Of a stretch of 54,530 nucleotides of DNA, positions 25,104 to 33,259 are shown piece by piece (within the stretch, counting starts at the first letter, position 1; the number at the start of each line of letters is the position of its first letter). The notes below the pieces were generated by a model. It saw only the letters and a list, made by a program, of their open reading frames with translations, was not told the DNA's origin and made no database searches. The stretch lies in the NCBI GenBank assembly GCA_947372105.1, contig CANBSH010000009.1, positions 1 to 54,530 of the forward strand, written 5' to 3'. Made by a program: the position numbers and the translations under genes. Origin of the DNA: Chitinophagaceae bacterium (GTDB taxonomy: Bacteria; Bacteroidota; Bacteroidia; Chitinophagales; Chitinophagaceae).

Positions 25104-26558
25104 ATGAGTGCGACCCTTTTATTCAGTTTTGTGATTGCTTACTTTCTAGTCCTTTTAGGCGTGGCTAAAATAGCTGGCAAGAACAGCAATAACATGTCCT
25201 TTTTCATTGGTAATAAAAATAGTAATTGGATGCTGGTGGCTTTTGGTATGATAGGGACTTCCTTAAGTGGGGTCACTTTTGTAAGTGTTCCTGGTGCAGT
25301 AAGTACCGATGCTTTTCATTATTTTCAAATTACTTTAGGCTATCTATTAGGATACATCGCGATTGCATATGTTTTGTTACCCATCTACTATAAGCTCAAC
25401 CTAACTTCCATCTATTATTATTTGGAAAATAGATTAGGCTTAGGGGCGTATAAAACGGGGGCTTCCTTTTTTATTCTATCGCGTACATTAGGTGCCACTG
25501 CACGTTTATATTTAGTAGTAAAAACTTTACAAGTATTTATATTAGACAATATGGGTATCCCCTTTTGGGCAACTACCTTAGTTATTTTAATTATGATACT
25601 TTTATATACTTATGAAGGAGGTGTAAAAACAATTGTTTGGACAGATACCCTTCAGACTTCTGGTATGTTGTTAGGATTGATTATTTGTTCTACTTATATT
25701 TTATCCTCTCTTCATTTTTCAGTATCCGATGCTTTCGCCGCTATGAATTCAAAAGGCATTTCTAACGTATTTGATTTTAATGTGAATAATAAATCCTTTT
25801 TTCTAAAACAAATTATAGGAGGCGCTTTTGTGACACTTACTATGACTGGTTTAGATCAGGAAATGATGCAAAAAAATATTTCTGTAAAGACTTTAAAAGA
25901 TGCACAGAAAAATATGGTTACTATAGGATTTACCATGTTGTTGGCTATTAGCTTATTTTTATTTTTAGGTGGGTTGCTTAATTTGTATGCCGCACAAAAT
26001 AATATCACTGCAGCAGGAGATAGCTTATTTCCCACTTTGGCATTAAATCATATGCCACCGTATATTTCTATCATATTTATTTTAGCATTAATATCGGCCT
26101 TGTTCCCAAGTGCAGATGGCGCCATAACTGCATTGACCTCCAGCTTTTGTATAGATATATTAGGTATGCAAAAACAAAATGACTGGGAAGAATCTAAAAG
26201 AAAAAAAATAAGACAAAGAGTGCATTTAAGTTTTGCATTCATATTTCTACTATTAGTGCTTGTATTTAAATGGATAGACAATAAGAGCATTATAGATTTA
26301 ATCTTAAAAATAGCCTCTTATACTTATGGTCCTTTATTGGGGTTATTCGCTTTTGGCATCCTTACCAAAAGATCTATCAAAGACAAGTGGGCATTTTTAC
26401 CTTGTTTTATTGCTCCCCTTCTATGTCTATTGTTAGATTACTTACAACCCATGTTATTTGGTAATTTTAGAATTGGTCAAGAATTATTGATCATCAACGG
26501 TTTATTTACTTTCATAGGATTATGGTTGATTTCGGCCTCGAATAGCGAAAAAAAATAG
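25104..26558 (+). CDS. Sodium:solute symporter (SSS family)
   Basis: A 484-aa membrane protein from ATG 25104. A TTG seven codons earlier is possible but less likely. Thirteen or so hydrophobic segments are visible. SSS features include the N-terminal GTSLSGVTFVSVPG, the YYLENRLGLGAYKTGASFFILSRTLGATARLYL stretch of TM3-TM4, GGVKTIVWTDTLQ, TGLDQEMMQKN, and SALFPSADGAITALTSSF, which holds Na2-site-type Ser/Thr residues. The family couples Na+ entry to uptake of sugars, amino acids, vitamins or carboxylates. The substrate cannot be inferred from the neighbours (LOG enzyme and O-methyltransferase). Confidence 0.88.
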   Translation: MSATLLFSFVIAYFLVLLGVAKIAGKNSNNMSFFIGNKNSNWMLVAFGMIGTSLSGVTFVSVPGAVSTDAFHYFQITLGYLLGYIAIAYVLLPIYYKLNLTSIYYYLENRLGLGAYKTGASFFILSRTLGATARLYLVVKTLQVFILDNMGIPFWATTLVILIMILLYTYEGGVKTIVWTDTLQTSGMLLGLIICSTYILSSLHFSVSDAFAAMNSKGISNVFDFNVNNKSFFLKQIIGGAFVTLTMTGLDQEMMQKNISVKTLKDAQKNMVTIGFTMLLAISLFLFLGGLLNLYAAQNNITAAGDSLFPTLALNHMPPYISIIFILALISALFPSADGAITALTSSFCIDILGMQKQNDWEESKRKKIRQRVHLSFAFIFLLLVLVFKWIDNKSIIDLILKIASYTYGPLLGLFAFGILTKRSIKDKWAFLPCFIAPLLCLLLDYLQPMLFGNFRIGQELLIINGLFTFIGLWLISASNSEKK

Positions 26559-26568
26559 ACCTTTGCAA

Positions 26569-27225
26569 ATGGACTTTATCAACCCTTTAGCAAATGAGTA
26601 TTGCGAGCAATATAGCAATAGTACCCCCTCTTATTTAAAAGTGATGTACGAGGCAACTATAGCCTCTCATCCCCATGCTCATTTACAAAGCAGTTGGAAC
26701 CAAGGTGGCTTTTTGGCTTTTTTAAGTCAATTAATTACCCCTACTCGAATTTTGGAAATTGGCACATTCACAGGGTTTAGCACTTTATGCTTAGGGGAAG
26801 GATTAAAAAAAGAAGGTGAAATTCATACTATTGAATTAAGAGAACAAGATGCAGAAACTGCAATGGGCTATTTTACAAAATTAGCGCCGCAAAAAAATAT
26901 CACAATGCATCAAGGTGATGCGAAAGAGGTACTAACAAAATTGAAAGGACCATGGGATATCGTATTCATTGATGCAGATAAAACCAGTTATATAGATTAT
27001 TATACACTTGTGTTACCTCAATTAAATGAAAATGGAATCATCATTGCTGATAATGTTTTATTTCACGGCGATGTTTTGCAAGAAATAGTGACCGGAAAAA
27101 GTGCCAAAGCAATTCAAGCATTTAATGAATTTGTCGCAAACGATAACACCACACAACAAGTCATGTTAACAGTGCGTGATGGTTTAACTTTAATTAGAAA
27201 AAATAATGGGAAAATACCTTCATAA
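26569..27225 (+). CDS. SAM-dependent O-methyltransferase (COMT-like family 3)
   Basis: A 218-aa class I methyltransferase of the cation-dependent caffeoyl-CoA/catechol O-methyltransferase family. Motif I is ILEIGTFTGFSTLCLGEGL, the metal-binding acidic residues sit in DIVFIDADKTSYIDYY and IIADNVLFHGDV, and the C-terminal MLTVRDGLTLIRK is typical. Bacteroidota carry this protein widely; its natural substrate is unknown, and roles on small phenolics or on 5-hydroxyuridine in tRNA (TrmR-like) are both possible. The chosen ATG at 26569 lies 10 bases after the symporter stop. A TTG at 26563 is an unlikely alternative. Confidence 0.88.
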   Translation: MDFINPLANEYCEQYSNSTPSYLKVMYEATIASHPHAHLQSSWNQGGFLAFLSQLITPTRILEIGTFTGFSTLCLGEGLKKEGEIHTIELREQDAETAMGYFTKLAPQKNITMHQGDAKEVLTKLKGPWDIVFIDADKTSYIDYYTLVLPQLNENGIIIADNVLFHGDVLQEIVTGKSAKAIQAFNEFVANDNTTQQVMLTVRDGLTLIRKNNGKIPS

Positions 27226-27343
27226 TTATGACAGTTGGATGAATACTAATTGGTTTGATGTGGAATCAATCATGCCAATTTTCAATACCTTTTCTATGAA
27301 ATTTGAAATGAGATGTACCAATATATTTACTAAGAGATTGATT

Positions 27344-28600
27344 ATGAGACGCACTAGTGTAACTTTTATGTTACTATGTATGGCTTTATGGATGCCGCAA
27401 TTTTTAAAAGCGCAAAAATTACCCGCCAAAACCACAACCCTAATTTATATTGATCAATACAAAGATATAGCTGTAGCAGAAATGAAACGCACTGGCATAC
27501 CGGCTTCCATTACACTAGCACAGGGTATCATTGAATCCAATAGTGGAGAAAGTAATTTAGCCGCCAATTTCAATAATCATTTTGGCATTAAATGTAAATC
27601 GGATTGGAAAGGGGAAACTACCAACCAAGATGATGATACCAAGCAAGAATGTTTTAGAGTATACCCCAGTGCCATTTATTCTTATATTGATCATTCAAAT
27701 TTTATTAAAACTCGGCCTAATTACGCATCTCTTTTTGAATTGGATCCGGTAGATGATTCAGCATGGGCTTATGGATTAAAAAAAGCAGGCTATGCAACTG
27801 CAAGCGATTATCCCAAAAAGCTTTTAAAAGTAATAGATGATTATGAATTGTCACAGTATAATTTCCCAGAATTAGTAAATGAAAAAGATAGTGCAGTCAA
27901 TGAAGCTCCTATTACTAATACAAATCCTATTCCTAATACTATTACTAGTTCTATTACTACTAATGCTAATGCTCCTACTAGTAATAACATTGCTAAGAAA
28001 ATAGAAAAAATAGAGACAAAAGAAATTGCTGCAACTCATTTAATACAAAACGATACCACTAAACCCTCTTTAAATAAAATATCTGGTATTGAAACTGTAA
28101 GCCCTTCCCTTAAAAGTGCCCCTACACCAGTGAATAGTTTAACGACTATAACACTAAATACAAAAATAGAAGAAAGCAATAATAAAGAAAGTAATGATAA
28201 GGAAAGTAATGATAAAAAGTCCTACCCTAATAAACCTTTTAAAATAAACCAAGTACTTGTTACATGGGCTACAAAAGGAGCTTCTTTTTTGCAAATTGCT
28301 AAAGAACATAATATCCCCTTGTACAAAATTTTTAAATATAACGATATTGCCGAATCTGATTTAGTAAATGAAAGTCAGCTTGTTTTTTTAGCTGCAAAAA
28401 AGAAAGAGGGATCCACTACTTTTCATGTGGTACAAAAAGATGAAACCTGGCATTCTATTAGTCAAATTGAAGGGATCCAATTGTCTTTATTGAAATCTTA
28501 TAATCCAAAAATAACCGAAGACAAATTAAAAATAGGAACTCAACTATTACTCATTGAACCAAAAGAGTCCAAAAATAAAATTGTGCTCAATAAAAAATAA
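27344..28600 (+). CDS. Exported peptidoglycan glucosaminidase with two LysM domains
   Basis: A 418-aa cell-wall hydrolase from ATG 27344, chosen because it starts a signal peptide (MRRTSVTFMLLCMALWMPQFLKAQ). The open frame continues upstream to 27206 and overlaps the O-methyltransferase, but that part has no signal-like character. The glucosaminidase (FlgJ/Acm2-type) domain follows, with the probable catalytic Glu in LAQGIIESNSGES and the typical NNHFGIKCKSDWKG, FRVYPSAIYSYIDHS and GYATASDYPKKL. A Thr/Asn/Ser/Lys-rich linker of about 130 residues, with a repeated ESNDK unit, leads to two LysM repeats (about the last 110 residues). It probably cuts glycan strands during growth or division. Confidence 0.9.
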   Translation: MRRTSVTFMLLCMALWMPQFLKAQKLPAKTTTLIYIDQYKDIAVAEMKRTGIPASITLAQGIIESNSGESNLAANFNNHFGIKCKSDWKGETTNQDDDTKQECFRVYPSAIYSYIDHSNFIKTRPNYASLFELDPVDDSAWAYGLKKAGYATASDYPKKLLKVIDDYELSQYNFPELVNEKDSAVNEAPITNTNPIPNTITSSITTNANAPTSNNIAKKIEKIETKEIAATHLIQNDTTKPSLNKISGIETVSPSLKSAPTPVNSLTTITLNTKIEESNNKESNDKESNDKKSYPNKPFKINQVLVTWATKGASFLQIAKEHNIPLYKIFKYNDIAESDLVNESQLVFLAAKKKEGSTTFHVVQKDETWHSISQIEGIQLSLLKSYNPKITEDKLKIGTQLLLIEPKESKNKIVLNKK

Positions 28601-28605
28601 AAAAT

Positions 28606-29139
28606 ATGGAAACGATAACCATTTTAGATAAACAATTTGTACCCTACTTATCCGCTGAAGAGATTCAAGAAAAAGTAGCAATATTAGCAAAGCAATTCAA
28701 TGAAGAATATGCTGATAAAAAACCATTGTTTTTATCTATCTTAAATGGTTCCTTTTTATTTACTGCCGATTTATTTAAAAAATTAACGATTGACGCCGAA
28801 GTGTGTTTTGTAAAGTTAGCCTCTTATAAAGGCGTGAGTTCTACTGGGAATGTTATTACGGCGATTGGATTAGACACCAATTTAAAAGACCGCCACGTCA
28901 TCATTTTGGAAGACATTATTGATACCGGCAAAACCTTGCATCACTTTTTACCTCAGCTTCAATCCTTACAGGTCGCTTCTTTAAAAATTGCGGTACTATT
29001 AAATAAAACAGAAGCATTAGCCTATCCAGTGAAAGTGGACTACGCTTGCTTTGACATACCTAATAAATTTGTGGTAGGTTATGGTTTAGACTACGATGGA
29101 TTTGGGCGTAACTATGATGCCATTTACCAGTTAAAGTAA
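28606..29139 (+). CDS. hpt: Hypoxanthine phosphoribosyltransferase
   Basis: A 177-aa type I phosphoribosyltransferase. The PRPP-binding loop is VIILEDIIDTGKTLHHF, the flexible-loop region is VKLASYKGVSSTG, and the purine-binding end has VDYACFDIPNKFVVGYGLDYDGFGRNYDAIY. It converts hypoxanthine (and often guanine) with PRPP to the nucleotide, for purine salvage. The gene is close (5 bases) to the glucosaminidase gene and convergent with dnaJ (11-base gap). Confidence 0.95.
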   Translation: METITILDKQFVPYLSAEEIQEKVAILAKQFNEEYADKKPLFLSILNGSFLFTADLFKKLTIDAEVCFVKLASYKGVSSTGNVITAIGLDTNLKDRHVIILEDIIDTGKTLHHFLPQLQSLQVASLKIAVLLNKTEALAYPVKVDYACFDIPNKFVVGYGLDYDGFGRNYDAIYQLK

Positions 29140-29150
29140 AAAGCTATTGA

Positions 29151-30320
29151 TTATTTAAAAGCTTCTTTTACACGATCGTAAAAGCTCTTCTCCCCTTTGA
29201 CTGGCTTAGGTTTGAAGTTTTCACTTTCTTGCATCTTTTCCAAGGCTATCTTTTCTTCTTCCGTCACATGTTGCGGTGTCCAAACATTCACATGAATGAG
29301 TTGATCTCCTTTGCCATACCCTTGCACTTCAGGAAAACCTTTGCCCTTTAATCTGAATATTTTTCCGCTTTGTGTTCCTGATGGAATCTTAATTTTTGCT
29401 CTACCATCAATGGTTGGCACTTCTACATTGGTTCCAAAGATAGCATCTGGAATAGTGATATATAAATCGTACGCCACATTTAAACCATCACGGTGTAATG
29501 ATTCATGCGCTTCTTCTTCAATCATAATAATTAAATCACCTGAACTTCCTCCTCTTTCACCTGCATTCCCTTTACCAGACATGCTTAATTGCATACCATC
29601 CTGAACTCCTGCAGGAATATCTATCGAAATGGTTTCTTCCCCATACATACGGCCTTCCCCTTTACATCCTCCACATTTTGCAGTCACTGTATTCCCTTCC
29701 CCATTACAAGTAGGACAAGTATTCACAGTTTGCATTTGTCCTAAAAATGTATTGGTCACGCGTCTCACTTGTCCCGAACCATTACAAGTACCACAAGTTT
29801 GAACACTGTTTTTATCTTTTGCTCCATTACCACCACAAGTAGTACATAAAACATGCTTCTTCACCTTTACTTGCTTGTTTACGCCCTTCGCTATTTCCTC
29901 AAAACTCAATTTTAATTTGATACGAAGATTACTTCCTCTTTGCCCTGTTGGTCTAGAGGATCTTGAACGACCACCGCCTCCGCCACCAAAGAAACTTCCA
30001 AAACCTTCATCCCCAAAAATATCTCCAAACTGACTGAAGATATCATTCATATTCATTCCACCTCCGCTAAAACCACCGCCGCCGCTTGTTCCTGGACCAA
30101 AAGCTTGATGACCAAAACGATCATACTTTGCTTTTTTATCCGCATCACTTAATATTTCATATGCTTCTGCTGCCTCTTTAAATTTTTCTTCTGCTTGTTT
30201 ATCCCCAGGATTACGATCTGGATGAAATTGCATGGCCACCTTGCGATACGCCTTTTTAATTTCATCTGCAGATGCTGACTTACTCACTCCCAGTATTTCG
30301 TAAAAATCTCTTTTTGACAT
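29151..30320 (-). CDS. dnaJ: Chaperone DnaJ
   Basis: A 389-aa type I J-protein. The J domain (1-70) contains HPD at 33-35. A Gly/Phe-rich linker follows (about 75-120). The zinc domain has all four CxxCxGxG repeats ([32 protein letters not shown]). The C-terminal substrate-binding domains include [20 protein letters not shown]. It delivers unfolded clients to DnaK and stimulates its ATPase. It follows grpE by 10 bases, forming a grpE-dnaJ operon. dnaK is not in this window. Confidence 0.98.
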   Translation of the reverse strand: MSKRDFYEILGVSKSASADEIKKAYRKVAMQFHPDRNPGDKQAEEKFKEAAEAYEILSDADKKAKYDRFGHQAFGPGTSGGGGFSGGGMNMNDIFSQFGDIFGDEGFGSFFGGGGGGRSRSSRPTGQRGSNLRIKLKLSFEEIAKGVNKQVKVKKHVLCTTCGGNGAKDKNSVQTCGTCNGSGQVRRVTNTFLGQMQTVNTCPTCNGEGNTVTAKCGGCKGEGRMYGEETISIDIPAGVQDGMQLSMSGKGNAGERGGSSGDLIIMIEEEAHESLHRDGLNVAYDLYITIPDAIFGTNVEVPTIDGRAKIKIPSGTQSGKIFRLKGKGFPEVQGYGKGDQLIHVNVWTPQHVTEEEKIALEKMQESENFKPKPVKGEKSFYDRVKEAFK

Positions 30321-30330
30321 ATTGCTTTTT

Positions 30331-30864
30331 TTATTTGCCTACAACTACTTTGGCAAAACGAATAATTTTATCATTGAGTAAATATCCTTTAGAGATTTCA
30401 TCCATTACCTTTCCTTTTAACTCCTCATTAGGAGCAGGCACTTCTGTAATGGCTTCGTGTTTTTCTACATCAAAATCCTGATGAATACTTTCCATGGCAA
30501 CCACTCCTTTTGATTGCAAAGTAGAACGCACTTTATTAAATACTAATTGAATCCCTTCTTTTTGTAGAGCGATATCATCACTTGTATTTAATTGTTTTTC
30601 CGCGCGATCACAATCATCTAATACGTCCAAAAGAGAAACAATTACTTCCTTGCTAGCAGTTTGTATTAAATCAATTCTTTCTTTCGCAGTACGACGTCTG
30701 AAATTTTCAAATTCAGCCATCAAACGAAGGTATTTATCCTTTTGATCTAGCAAGTCTGCTTTAAGGGTGTCTAACTCGCTTACTGGGGCAGTTTCAGGCT
30801 CCGTTGCTGGGGCATTTTGCTCCTCCGTAGATGGTTCGGTTGTAAGGGGTTCTTTCTCTTCCAT
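30331..30864 (-). CDS. grpE: Nucleotide exchange factor GrpE
   Basis: A 177-aa protein with an acidic N-terminal tail (about 1-28, rich in Glu, Thr and Pro), a long coiled-coil helix (about 29-80, ending in [19 protein letters not shown]), and the C-terminal beta-domain with [16 protein letters not shown] and [17 protein letters not shown]. GrpE releases ADP from DnaK. It is the first gene of the grpE-dnaJ pair and has a canonical Bacteroidota promoter just upstream. No CIRCE element or other heat-shock operator is apparent. Confidence 0.97.
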   Translation of the reverse strand: MEEKEPLTTEPSTEEQNAPATEPETAPVSELDTLKADLLDQKDKYLRLMAEFENFRRRTAKERIDLIQTASKEVIVSLLDVLDDCDRAEKQLNTSDDIALQKEGIQLVFNKVRSTLQSKGVVAMESIHQDFDVEKHEAITEVPAPNEELKGKVMDEISKGYLLNDKIIRFAKVVVGK

Positions 30865-30890
30865 AGTTTTATATTGTTATAAATATCTTC

Positions 30891-30922
30891 CAAAAATATT
30901 GCCAAAGCCTTAAATGAGCAAA
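30891..30922 (-). promoter_or_regulatory. Promoter of grpE-dnaJ
   Basis: On the minus strand, TTTG (30919-30922) is followed after 20 bases by TATTTTTG (30891-30898). This is a full match to the Bacteroidota primary sigma consensus TTTG-N19-21-TAnnTTTG. The -7 element ends 26 bases before the grpE ATG. Confidence 0.75.
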
Positions 30923-30973
30923 ATTGACATAAAAAGGGCCTAAAAATGAACAAGTTGTCACTTATTCTGTGCC

Positions 30974-30981
30974 TATATTTG
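30974..30981 (+). promoter_or_regulatory. -7 element of the RlmI-like gene
   Basis: TATATTTG is an exact TAnnTTTG match ending four bases before the ATG at 30986, so the transcript is probably leaderless. A TTG at 30955-30957 is only 16 bases upstream, shorter than the usual spacing. Confidence 0.55.
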
Positions 30982-30985
30982 TGTC

Positions 30986-32161
30986 ATGACAAAGGTGTAT
31001 TTAAATAAAAGAATCGCCCCTAGAATCGCTCAGGGACACCCCTGGATATATGGCAATGAAATTGACCGTATTGCAGGACCTGTGGAACCAGGTGATATAG
31101 TGGAAGTGTATTATTTTGATGGTCAGTTAGCCGGACGAGGATATATCAATCCGGGCTCCCAAATCACCATTCGATTATTGACACGCAAAAGAGAGGAAAT
31201 TGACGCCGCCTTTTTTCATACTAAAATAGCCGAAGCTTGGCGTTACCGTCAACAGTTAGGATATGTAGAAAATTGCAGATTGGTTTTTGGCGAAGCGGAT
31301 GGATTGCCTGCATTAATCATTGATAAGTTTAATGACTATTTCGTTTTACAAACTTTATCCTTAGGAATAGAAAAATGGAAGAAAGAAATTGTAGCAGCCA
31401 TTCAAACTATATTTTCTCCCAAAGGAATTTATGAAAGAAATGATGTGCCAGTGAGGGAATTGGAAGGACTTGCGCAACAACAAGGTTTTTTATCGGACCC
31501 CTTTCCTACTGAAATTGTGATTCAAGAAAATGGATTACAATTTTATGTCAACATTGAAACGGGACAAAAAACTGGATATTTTTTAGACCAACAAGATAAT
31601 CGAAGAGCCATTCAAAAAATTGTACATGGCGCTGATGTTTTGGGTGCCTTTACTTATACTGGAACTTTTGAAATTCATGCAGCTCATTATGGTGCCAAGT
31701 CGGTTTTAGGGATTGATATTTCAGAACAAGCAGTTTTGCAAGCCAATAAAAATGCAGCGCTCAATAAATTAGATCATATTGTACATTTTGAAACCATGAA
31801 TGCTTTTGATGTTTTAAAAACTTGGGGGAAGGAAGGTAAAAAGTTTGATGTAGTCATGCTAGATCCTCCGGCTTTTACAAAAAGTAGAAGTAATATTGAA
31901 AAAGCAGTAACAGGATACAAAGAGATTAATTTGCGAGGAATGAAAATGATTCGCAATGGTGGATTTTTAGTAACATCGAGTTGTACCAACCTAGTGAGTC
32001 CTGAATTATTTTTAGACACCATAGATATGGCAGCCAAAGATGCTAAAAAAAGAATTCGTCAGGTGACGTATCAATCGCAATCTAGCGACCACCCTATTAT
32101 TTGGGGTATGGAAAACACCCACTACTTAAAATTTTTGATCGTAGAAGTTTGCGACAGATAG
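30986..32161 (+). CDS. Class I SAM-dependent rRNA methyltransferase, RlmI family
   Basis: A 391-aa protein with an N-terminal PUA domain (KRIAPRIAQGHPWIYGNEI through TIRLLTRKR), a middle EEHD-like domain, and a Rossmann methyltransferase domain. Motif I is VLGAFTYTGTFEIHAAHYGA, motif IV is DVVMLDPPAFTKSR, and the catalytic Cys is expected in VTSSCTNLVSPELF. E. coli RlmI makes m5C1962 in 23S rRNA, and this protein is the same length and layout. Bacterial paralogues of this family differ in target, so the exact base is not certain. It is divergent from grpE and ends just before a strong terminator. Confidence 0.88.
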   Translation: MTKVYLNKRIAPRIAQGHPWIYGNEIDRIAGPVEPGDIVEVYYFDGQLAGRGYINPGSQITIRLLTRKREEIDAAFFHTKIAEAWRYRQQLGYVENCRLVFGEADGLPALIIDKFNDYFVLQTLSLGIEKWKKEIVAAIQTIFSPKGIYERNDVPVRELEGLAQQQGFLSDPFPTEIVIQENGLQFYVNIETGQKTGYFLDQQDNRRAIQKIVHGADVLGAFTYTGTFEIHAAHYGAKSVLGIDISEQAVLQANKNAALNKLDHIVHFETMNAFDVLKTWGKEGKKFDVVMLDPPAFTKSRSNIEKAVTGYKEINLRGMKMIRNGGFLVTSSCTNLVSPELFLDTIDMAAKDAKKRIRQVTYQSQSSDHPIIWGMENTHYLKFLIVEVCDR

Positions 32162-32185
32162 AAGTTTCGAAAAACATACTTTACA

Positions 32186-32229
32186 AAAAAGGCTTCCCAT
32201 CCCGATTTATCGGGATGGGAAGCCTTTTT
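32186..32229. terminator. Strong hairpin terminator after the RlmI-like gene
   Basis: A perfect 21-bp inverted repeat with a GC-rich centre (GGCTTCCCATCCCGAT on the left arm) and A and T runs on the two outer ends. It functions in either direction in principle. The core TCCCGAT...ATCGGGA resembles the palindrome beside tRNA-Ala. Confidence 0.9.
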
Positions 32230-32234
32230 AAAAT

Positions 32235-32370
32235 CATAAGAGAAGTTCTTGTAATTTTTTTAAAAATTAATTTAAAAAAATCAACAAGCCAATTCACTCG
32301 ATTAGAGTGAATTAAAAATCATTAGAGAAGGTCTTGTAAAATTTAAATTCTTTAAAATTTTAACAAGACC
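32235..32370. repeat. Two diverged copies of a stem-loop unit around a small hairpin
   Basis: Unit 1 (32235-32290) and unit 2 (32320-32370) both begin CAT(A/T)AGAGAAG(T/G)TCTTGTA and both end with ACAAG plus C or AC and C, so that TCTTGT and ACAAG pair across an AT-rich interior. Between them lies a perfect 9-bp hairpin (AATTCACTC and GAGTGAATT, 32291-32313). The block fills the gap between the RlmI-like gene terminator and the peroxiredoxin stop codon. Confidence 0.65.
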
Positions 32371-32377
32371 GCACTAT

Positions 32378-32851
32378 TCAATTCAATGTATTCAAAGTAA
32401 TTTGAATCGCTTCAAAGTTGGGTAAATCCCCTGGCGTTGGACAAACTTCAGCGTATTGTACCACGCCTTCCTTGTCTACTACAAACGCAGAACGCTTGCT
32501 TACTCCTTGCATTTCAAATGCAGGAAACACATCATACAAAACTCCAAAAGCAGAAGTCGCTGCTTTATTGAAATCACTTAATAAAGAGAAATTTAATTTT
32601 TGCTCTTCCTTGAATTTACCTAAAGTAAATAAAGAATCTACAGAAATGCCTAATACAGTTGCATTAGAATTATTATAGATAGCGATGTTATCTCTGATAT
32701 TGCATAATTCAGCAGTACAAACGCCTGTGAAAGCAAGAGGAAAAAATAATACTACTACATTTTGACCTTTGAAATCTGCTAAGGATACAGGTTTTTTGTC
32801 TGTATCAAACAATGTGAAATTTGGTGCCGCTTGTCCAATAGAAATGCTCAT
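32378..32851 (-). CDS. Peroxiredoxin (AhpE/BCP-like)
   Basis: A 157-aa thioredoxin-fold peroxidase that reduces hydrogen peroxide and organic hydroperoxides. The peroxidatic Cys45 lies in FPLAFTGVCTAELC, with Thr42 and the later Arg of the active site in the expected region. A second cysteine, Cys50, is five residues on, the same spacing as in atypical two-Cys BCP/PrxQ enzymes, so an intramolecular disulfide is possible. The N-terminal GQAAPNFTLFDTD is typical. It has its own promoter element, and thioredoxin is the likely electron donor. Confidence 0.93.
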   Translation of the reverse strand: MSISIGQAAPNFTLFDTDKKPVSLADFKGQNVVVLFFPLAFTGVCTAELCNIRDNIAIYNNSNATVLGISVDSLFTLGKFKEEQKLNFSLLSDFNKAATSAFGVLYDVFPAFEMQGVSKRSAFVVDKEGVVQYAEVCPTPGDLPNFEAIQITLNTLN

Positions 32852-32880
32852 TTTTTATGTTTTATGATTAATAATTAATT

Positions 32881-32888
32881 CAAAAGTA
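32881..32888 (-). promoter_or_regulatory. -7 element of the peroxiredoxin gene
   Basis: On the minus strand TACTTTTG matches TAnnTTTG exactly, 29 bases before the start codon. It lies just past the stop codon of the preceding DUF4296 gene. No -33 element is seen at the standard spacing. Confidence 0.45.
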
Positions 32889-32905
32889 AACCTGAATATT
32901 GACTT

Positions 32906-33259
32906 TTATTTTACAACATGAATATTAGTGATAATTTTTTCCTTTTTCGAAACCGACTCCACTGAATCCATCAATTCCTGAAATAAAAGGGGACGCTTCT
33001 CATAATACTCTAAAGTGGCATAAAAATCCTTGACCGTAACTTTATTTAAATCGAATACCTTTTTATAAAGGTCAATATTGGTTTTGTTCAATCTCCAAGT
33101 ACTATCTAAAACCGCTTTTCGTACATAATAATCGTCCGCTTTCATTAATTGCCAAACGACTATTTTGAACTTATCAAATTCAATAAGATTTTTAGGAGTA
33201 GAGCGGGTCGTCCCACAGGAGGCTAAACAAAATAATAATATGATGATGGTAATTCTCAT
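32906..33259 (-). CDS. DUF4296-type lipoprotein
   Basis: A 117-aa predicted lipoprotein: a short hydrophobic signal and lipobox LASC with Cys15. The mature part is helical, with KIVVWQLMKADDYYVRKAV and a KVFDLNKVTVKDFYATLEYYEKRP segment that match DUF4296, a Bacteroidota family without a known role. It should be anchored in the inner or outer membrane and face the periplasm. Its ATG overlaps the stop of the DUF4835 gene by four bases, so the two are translationally coupled. Confidence 0.75.
   Translation of the reverse strand: MRITIIILLFCLASCGTTRSTPKNLIEFDKFKIVVWQLMKADDYYVRKAVLDSTWRLNKTNIDLYKKVFDLNKVTVKDFYATLEYYEKRPLLFQELMDSVESVSKKEKIITNIHVVK

Noticed and set aside
27206..27343. N-terminal extension of the glucosaminidase
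   Set aside because: It overlaps the O-methyltransferase gene and would bury the signal peptide; the ATG at 27344 is far better.
28186..28221. Tandem repeat mistaken for a regulatory repeat
   Set aside because: It is in frame within the glucosaminidase linker and codes for ESNDK units.
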